This document shows positions 57,453-64,000 of a stretch of 64,000 bases of DNA, in pieces. Below the pieces are notes generated by a model. It was not told the DNA's origin, searched no databases, and saw only the letters and a program-made list of their open reading frames with translations. Position numbers and translations under genes: made by a program. Source of the DNA: Cephalotus follicularis (taxonomy: Eukaryota; Streptophyta; Magnoliopsida; Oxalidales; Cephalotaceae). Positions within the stretch are counted from its first letter, which is position 1. Every line of letters begins with the position of its first letter. The DNA is taken from positions 1 through 64,000 of the forward strand of contig BDDD01005737.1 of the NCBI GenBank assembly GCA_001972305.1, read 5' to 3'.

Positions 57453-58540
57453 CTAGTGGGGATTGGAATCCATCGCAATCATATTATGGCCTTAGCTAGG
57501 GCATAACAAACCATAATATATTCAATGGGTAGGCTACCTTGCCAATTTGCATCTAATCAAGATCCAATCATAAAATTCGGCCTCTCGACTCAATATGGCC
57601 TTAGTTAGGGCATAACAAACCATTATAATCAAGATAAGTCAGACACCCACAATCTTCATTGGAAAGCACTAGTTTTAACACCCACACGTAGGCATGTCCA
57701 AGTGCTAAAACATAGCCATCCTTTGCAGTGCCCAACACTGACGTTGATATAACATCCCACAGGTTACTAGCCTCAGGTAGGGCATGACAAACGAATAACC
57801 AAGGTACACCACTCAACGAAAATTGTGGAAGGCCACGGGGAACCACTCCATGGGTTCCTACGTTCAGACTTATTATTTAGTTGAGGGAATTTGAGGTCTC
57901 ACATTTTAATTTACTAAGCCTTTAATTAATTCATTGGTTTCATTACTCAATTCCAATTAATTACGGCTTTGCATGTATGACGTGTATTTGGACTATCTAT
58001 CTTATGCACCTTGGATTTATTTCTAAAATAAATCAATGGAATGGCAAGGATCTCACTATAAGTAATGACTTGGGCCCAAAGTCACTACTCGGTCTTCCTA
58101 GGTGCTATGATTAAATCTATCTATTACATATAGCACAATGAATACATGGCTTTCAATGGTCTTGTACTTCTCTTCTCCTCTTCTCCATCCCTCCTTGCAA
58201 GGTCTTCATTTACAAGTGAAATTTAAAATCCAAATAAAATTACATACAAATATTTAAAGAAGATAATACATATCATAAGGTGAGAAGAGATCCTATTCTA
58301 AAAAGAATACAGAAGAGAAAATTTAAATGGTGCACGCATGCACCTTATTACAGACCATCAATAAATGACAGATAAAATCATCCACAAAAGAAAACCAAAT
58401 CTAGTTCTTGTCCTTATAGGTCATCCATTGTGCATAAGAGTATTAAAGTATATCTAATATAACTTCAAAACATTATAAAAATGCCTCTCACAATAACCAA
58501 TTATAAAATTTAATATCATAGGTTGTTTATGGGTTAAACT
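57453..58540 (-). other. Copia leader remnant, opposite orientation to C2
   Basis: Homologous to the C2 leader on the other strand: TGGGGATTGGAATCCATCG at 57460, the GGCATAACAAACCAT repeats near 57503 and 57610, and TTGAGGTCTCACATTTTA near 57890. Together with the gag piece at 47966-48308 it represents an older copia element broken by C2. Bases 58250-58540 are AT-rich and less clear. No coding sequence was seen. Confidence 0.65.
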
Positions 58541-59710
58541 GTAATACCCTGTCTGTCCATGTGTTAAATTTTCGGACCTTTTGAATTGTTTTTGTGTGGC
58601 CTATTTATTTTTGGGTATGTGAACTATCTACTTTGGTTTTGTCCTTGGCTGGGCTAGGTTGCTTCTAGCCTTGGACCATTGGATAATGATTTGTACATTA
58701 GTAAAGAAGTTATAAAACTTCTTATAAAAATTTTGCTTTACTTTTATTTTATTTAATTTCATTTCCTTTTCTTTTTTTTTCCTTCTTTTCTTTGCCTCCA
58801 TTTTATCTCTCACTTACTCTCTCCCATCTCTCACGCCTCTCTCCCATCTCTCACTCACTCTCTCCCGCAACTCTCTCCCTCAAACTCTCACTTACCCGCC
58901 TACCTCTCCCATGTCTCTCTTTCTCACCTCAATTTGGCATTTTAAAAACATTGGCCACCTTTATCTTTTCTTCATCTTCTTCGTCTCTCTCTCTCTCTCT
59001 CTTGCGTCGGATGCCATTGTTGCCCAAGCTCCAGGGAATTTCTTGCCTTTATCTTTTCTTCATCTTCTTCGTCTCTCTCTCTCTCTTGCACCGGACGCCA
59101 TTGTTGCCCAAGCTCCAGGGAATTTCTTGCGTTTTTGGCCACGGTTCCACTCCATTTTAGGTTTGTTCATGGTATTTTGCTTTGATGAACTGGTTTGCTT
59201 TGTTTTAAACCACTTTAGGCAGGCTATTTGAACTCACCTATCTCTCTTTCTTCTTCTCTCTCGCCTGGAACCATAGTGCCTTTGTTTCTTGCGTTCCTCC
59301 CACGGTTTTGCATCATAATCAGGTTTGTCTATGGTGCCTTGGTTTAAGTATTTATTGTGGGTTGATATATATAGGTTATTAGATTTATTTTTCCCTTGCT
59401 CTGTTCTTAAACCATTGACATTGTTTCTCTGTCCCATAATTCCTTCTAAGAGCCTTCCATGTCTGATTAGGTTGTTATTCTTGATTGATAGATTGATGCA
59501 TGAAGCTTTATGTCCATCATGTTATAAGTCAGAACCCGTCTCTCTCCCTTAAGCATATATACTACCTACACATATCCTTTATTTTGGGTTGCATGCTGGA
59601 GTGTTTAGTATGTGTGAAGGCAGTATGGAAGTGTTGTGTGCGTGCGGGCAGTGTGTGTGGTGTTAGCAGGTGCAATGTGTGCGTGCGTGATGGGTTATGT
59701 GAGCAGCCGA
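58541..59710 (+). repeat. LTR fragment interrupted by G6
   Basis: Starts TGTAATACCCTGTCTGTCC, the usual form of a plant gypsy LTR start, and is cut at the right by G6. It contains a long pyrimidine-rich stretch (58780-59000), an 87-base duplication, and a GT-rich segment at 59620-59700. ORFs across the CT-rich part are low-complexity. Confidence 0.55.
58958..59130. repeat. Direct duplication of about 85 bases
   Basis: Two adjacent copies, from about 58958 and 59045. Each starts CCTTTATCTTTTCTTCATC, has a (TC)n run, and ends AAGCTCCAGGGAATTTCTTG. They differ by the length of the TC run and three or four substitutions. Confidence 0.9.
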
Positions 59711-61857
59711 TGTCACACCCCGTTTTCCATAAGAAGAAAACATATGTGGAGATATCAGTTATAAATAATAATCCAGCATTTAACATTAAATGAAATTCAT
59801 TACACAATAGCGGAAGCATTCCATTGCCGGATCATAAAATTATCCGCACGCAACCCATACAACGTGCTTATACAATACCAACAAATATCCTTTTGCATAT
59901 TGGAAATGTAAAACAACAACAACGGAGTATGATCGTTCATTTCAAATACGAAACATAGTAAACAACAACCTTAAAAAAGATAGAAGCTCTCCAATAAAGC
60001 TTCAGCAGCACTTCTCCGAACGCCTTCACTTAATCTGAAATTGTAGGGGGTTAGTCGTTGTCCTCACTTGGCTAAGTAGGAATAATGCATGAGAAAGAAT
60101 ATATAAATGTGTAAACATGTATGACAGTTATTTTCAATAATATATGTAAATAAGTATTCCAATATTTATGAGCAATCATGCCAAGTAGCCACAGACAGTA
60201 CAATACAAGAATACCGCACAAGGGTAAAATCAGTCAATACAGTGGTTGGGTGTCACATGTCACTAACTCCTAGAACCGACTGCACACTACCTAACTATCA
60301 CCCAACACTCTGAAGATGATAGATCAGGTCAATTCTGCCGGCATTTAGCGGGCAGGTAACAATTAAAATCTGCATTGCAGATAAGTTTGGTGGAAACTCT
60401 AGCCAACTCCTGGCACCTAGGACCACCTCATAGCAAGTGATGTCTCCTATCACTCGACTCACGGCAATAAGCATAGACAAACAATTCAATCAATTCAGTA
60501 GCAATATTACATATATGTATAATATGAAATATAAAAGTAGTTTTCTTTTGAAACATTTAACAATTCAGTGACTGTAACTCTCTTTTGGAGGAACAGTATT
60601 CAATATAGTAGTTGTGCCTCTCGTGTGAGGAAAATCAGTAATCATTTGTCAATAAGTTTTCATTTTGAAAACAATAAGAAGATAATCCGTATTTGTGCTT
60701 ATAGCACTAGTTGGTTCAATCATTAATATTAAGTGTAACAATAGTATTTATGAACACTTAGTATCTATACAATGTCTATAACAGCATCATTAAACAGCAG
60801 CAAAACAATCACAATTCTAGGGTTCAAACAAGATGATAGTATACCCTAGTCATTCTTGCATAACTCTCACAAGGAGTGCATAAGTTGTTTACTTTCTATA
60901 ATGTAACTACATAAGGCTAGGATAGACTATTACAATCATCCCAAGTGGAGGCCAGGGTAGTTACACATGATTTAAAGCCTAACATCAGCTAATATCAGTA
61001 ATTTGTCACTTAACAATCGGTTGTTCATAAGAATGGCCGGCTGTTTTCATTAGGCAGTCGACTGTTTGTCCTTAACAGTCGACTGTTTACATTGAGCAGT
61101 CGACTGTTGAGTTTAAATAGTCGACTGTTTTTGTCCAGAATCGTCAGGCAGCAGTTTCATAAAATAGAGTATGCATGCTCACAATAAAATTCCAACCAAT
61201 CAATAACATGCAATCATATAGAAATCATCCAGGCATGATATACATATCATATCTTCTAAAACATGTCAAAACCCCTACCTCAATTGCTATCCCGAAATCA
61301 AATTGAGTTGATTTTTTTCTTTGTGTTCAAAACTCTTTACACCAACTCAAACTCTGATTTCCAGCAATTTAATCTACTTACATGTAAATAGTAGGTGTAA
61401 ACATTAAAATCAGTAGGTTTATGTAGTGGTTAATCATGATAACAACAAGTGAGGTCGAATCAGTAGCTTACCAATGAAAATCTAAGCTCCAACTCACTTT
61501 GAACACTTCAACCTCAACATGCAAAGTTCCAGAAATCTAATCCAAGAGTTGTATGTTAACAGAAGTTACATGCATGCATTTATACATACCTGGCACTTGT
61601 ATATCCATACACCTGTAACGTAAGTCAAGCTAGAAGCTTACCAGTAGATTTGAGCTTCTAATTCCACTTTGAAACTCCCTGCCTCAACTTGCAAATAGCT
61701 ACTGCCCAACACGTTTTCTTCTCTCTCAAGTGTTTCCAACACTCCTTTCCATCCCTCAGTAGACTCATATAACAATCGGACATTAAAATTCGATGTAAGT
61801 GCATATTTTATTCATCAAGAGTACAATATACACGAATTGCAAATTGCGGTTATTACA
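59711..61857 (-). repeat. G6 3' LTR (2.15 kb)
   Basis: Plus-strand ends TGTCACACCCCG and GGTTATTACA; minus-strand start TGTAATAACCGC. Related to the G1 LTR but about 550 bases shorter. It has five CAGTCGACTG-type motifs at about 61029-61130. Confidence 0.92.
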
Positions 61858-61874
61858 TTCCCCCCTCCTTAAAG
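61858..61874 (-). other. G6 polypurine tract
   Basis: The minus strand reads TTAAGGAGGGGGGAA directly before TGTAATAACC, preceded by CGGGGACGAATTTTC, a common gypsy lead-in. Confidence 0.88.
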
Positions 61875-61904
61875 AAAATTCGTCCCCGAATTTAGCCTTT
61901 ACAT

Positions 61905-63401
61905 TCAGAACAAGTGAGGAAATGTTTCCATCATCTCAACTTCACGTTCCCAGGTAGGTTCCTCTACCACGTGAAACCACCACAAAACCTTTACCATAGG
62001 AATAGTCTTATTCCTCAGTACTTTCTCCATTCGATCCAGAATCCTCGTCGGCCTCTCTTCATTAGATAAGTTATCACTGATGAATCCAGGGTCGTAGCTC
62101 AATATATGAGATGGGTCGGGTACGTATTTCCACAACATGGAAATATGAAATACGTTATGAACATTCGACAAACTGGGCGGTAATGCAATCTGATATGCCA
62201 CTTTCCCCACTCTCTCCAGTATCTCATAAGGTCCAATGTACCTTGGAGCCAACTTCCCTTTGAGCCCAAAACGGTGTATCCCTTTCGAATGCGAGATCTT
62301 CAGGAAAACATGATCCCCCTTCTCGAATTCTAGCTTTCTCCTCTTTATACCAGCGTAACTCTTTTTCCGGCTTTGTGCAACTAGCAGTCTCTTCTTGATC
62401 ACTTCCACTTTATCAGTAGTCTCTTGTACCAAGTCTGGTCCTAGCACTTGTCTCTCACCCACTTCAACCCAGCAAATAGGTGATCTGTATTTTCTCCCAT
62501 ACAAGGCTTCATAGGGAGCCATTCCGATGCTAGTGTGATAGTTGTTGTTGTAAGAGAACTCAATCAGTGACAGATGATCCTCCCAACTCTCAGCAAAATC
62601 AATCGTACAAGCCTGCAGCATATCTTCAAGAGTCTGAATGGTACGCTTAGACTGTCCGTCGGTCTGTGGGTGGAACGTAGTACTGAAGTTCAAGGCTGTT
62701 CCCATCGCTGCTTGGAACTTCTTCCAGAACCTTGAAGTGAATCTAGCATCACGGTCACAAACAATACTGACAGGCACTCCATGCAATCTCACTATCTCCC
62801 GGATGTACAATTGAGCCAACTTCTCGATAGAATACGTCATATTCATTGGAAGAAAGTGAGCAGACTTAGTGACTCTATCCACTACAACCCACACTGCTTC
62901 ATGCTGATTCCGTGACCGTGGTAATCTCGAGACGAAGTCCATGGTCACATGCTCCCACTTCCACTCAACCACTAGTAATGATTGTAGCAGTCCCGCAGGT
63001 TTCTGATGTTCGGCCTTCACTCTCTGACAGGTCAAACATCTTGCTACATATTCAGCAATCTCTCTTTTCATACCACTCCACCAGTAGTTCTTTTTCAGGT
63101 CATGCCACATCTTGGAACTTCCAGGGTGAACACTGTATTTTGACTTGTGGGCTTGCTGCAGTAGCTCATCCCTGATGCTCTCGTCATCCGGAACACATAT
63201 CCTTCCTCGGAACCTCAATATACCATCAGTATGAATGGAGAATTCAGAATCAGTGTCTAGGTTCTCAAGAATACTGCATAACTCAGTGTCACTGTACTGA
63301 GCAGTCTGAATACGCTCCAGAAGTTCTAGTCGTGTTCTAAGATTTGCCATATTAACTCCTCGGGAAACCATGAACGGATTCCATCTCTGAAACTCCTCCA
63401 A
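61905..63401 (-). CDS. G6 integrase region of pol, open but with catalytic Glu replaced
   Basis: An unbroken frame of 498 codons. It contains the HHCC zinc module (HKSKYSVHPGSS ... RCLTCQ, about residues 85-125), the integrase core with MDFVSRLP (about 153), VCDRDARF (about 213) and TDGQSKRTIQ (about 249), and a C-terminal chromodomain-like end (KVLWWFHVVEEPTWEREVEM). The position normally Glu in TDGQSERTIQ is Lys, so the D,D-35-E triad is broken although the frame is intact. The first codon shown is an internal Met: a stop lies just upstream (63408-63410) between RNase H and this frame. It is the best-preserved gypsy frame in the window. Confidence 0.9.
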   Translation of the reverse strand: MEEFQRWNPFMVSRGVNMANLRTRLELLERIQTAQYSDTELCSILENLDTDSEFSIHTDGILRFRGRICVPDDESIRDELLQQAHKSKYSVHPGSSKMWHDLKKNYWWSGMKREIAEYVARCLTCQRVKAEHQKPAGLLQSLLVVEWKWEHVTMDFVSRLPRSRNQHEAVWVVVDRVTKSAHFLPMNMTYSIEKLAQLYIREIVRLHGVPVSIVCDRDARFTSRFWKKFQAAMGTALNFSTTFHPQTDGQSKRTIQTLEDMLQACTIDFAESWEDHLSLIEFSYNNNYHTSIGMAPYEALYGRKYRSPICWVEVGERQVLGPDLVQETTDKVEVIKKRLLVAQSRKKSYAGIKRRKLEFEKGDHVFLKISHSKGIHRFGLKGKLAPRYIGPYEILERVGKVAYQIALPPSLSNVHNVFHISMLWKYVPDPSHILSYDPGFISDNLSNEERPTRILDRMEKVLRNKTIPMVKVLWWFHVVEEPTWEREVEMMETFPHLF

Positions 63402-64000
63402 TAGCTTTCACTGTGAAACCATTACTCCAGCAATCATTATTTTGCGACTCAGCGCATCCGCCACTACATTCGCCTTCTCTGGGTGGTACTGAATATTGCA
63501 GTTATAATCGTTAAAGAACTCCACCCATCGTCTCTGTCTCATGTTGAGCTCCTTCTGGGAAAACAAATACTTAAACTTTTATGGTCAGTGAAGATCTAAA
63601 ATTGAGCACCATATAGGTAGTGTCTCTATTTTTGCAAAGCGAATACTATGGCTGCCAACTCTAGATCGTGTACGGGATAATTTTCTTCGTACGACTTTAA
63701 CTTTCTTGATGCGTATGCAATCAACCTACCATGTTGCATAAGAACGCATCCCAATCCCTTCCCAGAAGCATCAGTATAGACAGTAAANACACATAAAGGC
63801 TGCAGGAGCATTTGTCAAACCAAACGGCAGTATCAGAAATTCGTAATGCCCATATCTGGTTCGAAATGTGGTCTTCTCCACATCACCTTCCTGGATTCTC
63901 AACTGATGATAACCTGTTCTCAGGTCAAGTTTGGAGAATACAATTGAGCCTTGCAATTGGTCGAACAACTCCTCAATATGTGGCGGAGGATACTTCTTCT
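63402..64000 (-). pseudogene. G6 RNase H and reverse transcriptase fragments, with a missing middle
   Basis: RNase H reads [22 protein letters not shown] and, after a frame change near 63575, FTDHKS. To the right of base 63787 reverse transcriptase reads [12 protein letters not shown] to [11 protein letters not shown]. The segment between, which would hold the catalytic FLDD box and the connection domain (about 480 bases in G5), is absent. The join is marked by one N. Confidence 0.85.
63787..63787. other. Single ambiguous base at a sequence join
   Basis: The only N in the window. Coding content jumps across it from reverse transcriptase ([11 protein letters not shown]) to RNase H (FTVYTDAS), skipping about 480 bases of pol. 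Confidence 0.95.

Larger units (their letters stand above)
59711..64000 (-). mobile_element. G6: partial Ty3/gypsy element of the G1/G4 family
   Basis: On the minus strand the order from the right edge is reverse transcriptase, (gap), RNase H, integrase, polypurine tract, 3' LTR. The element continues beyond the window. The left flank is GCCGA, one copy of the expected target duplication. Confidence 0.92.

Noticed and set aside
58792..59231. Hydrophobic ORFs that look like membrane proteins.
   Set aside because: They come from CT-rich repeats (Leu/Ser/Phe codons) within an LTR fragment.

Overview
This is a gene-poor, transposon-saturated stretch of a flowering-plant nuclear genome, probably a eudicot. 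The evidence is the dense nest of Ty3/gypsy and Ty1/copia LTR retrotransposons with plant-type primer sites (TGGTATCAGAG, complementary to initiator tRNA-Met), LTRs of 1.2-3.2 kb, Sirevirus-like copia signatures, MULE-like and hAT-like DNA transposon ends, and only one candidate host-type gene. The species cannot be named from the sequence. Nothing bacterial, organellar, rRNA, tRNA or CRISPR-like was found.

Layout, left to right. 1-5086: gypsy element G1 (minus strand, cut by the window edge), inserted in an older LTR (5087-6701). 6702-7612: an unrecognised ORF and a MULE-like terminus. 7618-20004: gypsy element G2 (plus), a gag-only element whose 5' LTR carries a Sirevirus-like copia element C1 (8173-13952, minus) with an extra 3' ORF. 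20005-23040: a small host-like island with a GRF-type zinc-finger reading frame. A solo LTR (20517-21747, target duplication AAAAT) sits exactly at its start codon. 23078-25865: a copia-type LTR with a second solo LTR nested in it (23275-25477, duplication GTGAT). 25866-47965: two gypsy elements fused (G4 5' LTR, gag, protease and integrase tail; then G5 protease to 3' LTR), with gypsy element G3 (28380-39729, minus) inserted in the G4 leader. 47966-58540: pieces of a minus-strand copia element split by copia element C2 (48309-57325, plus), with an hAT-like fragment at the right junction. 58541-59710: part of another LTR, into which gypsy element G6 (59711-64000, minus) inserted.

Every polyprotein seen is broken or incomplete. 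Several catalytic residues are lost: integrase Glu in G3 and G6, the RT Asp-Asp pair in C2 and G5, and the protease Gly in G3. Many stops look like CpG or CpNpG deamination (CGA to TGA, CAG to TAG, TGG to TGA), as expected of old, methylated DNA.

The most unusual signal is a class of dispersed arrays of palindromes with the core GTCGAC (forms CAGTCGACTG and GCGTCGACGC). They occur in the LTRs or leaders of at least eight elements from both the copia and gypsy superfamilies. The second is a possible parasite/helper pair: gag-only G2 shares a gag type, primer site, LTR end and a pre-polypurine box with the full-length G3. The third is the extra ORF of C1.
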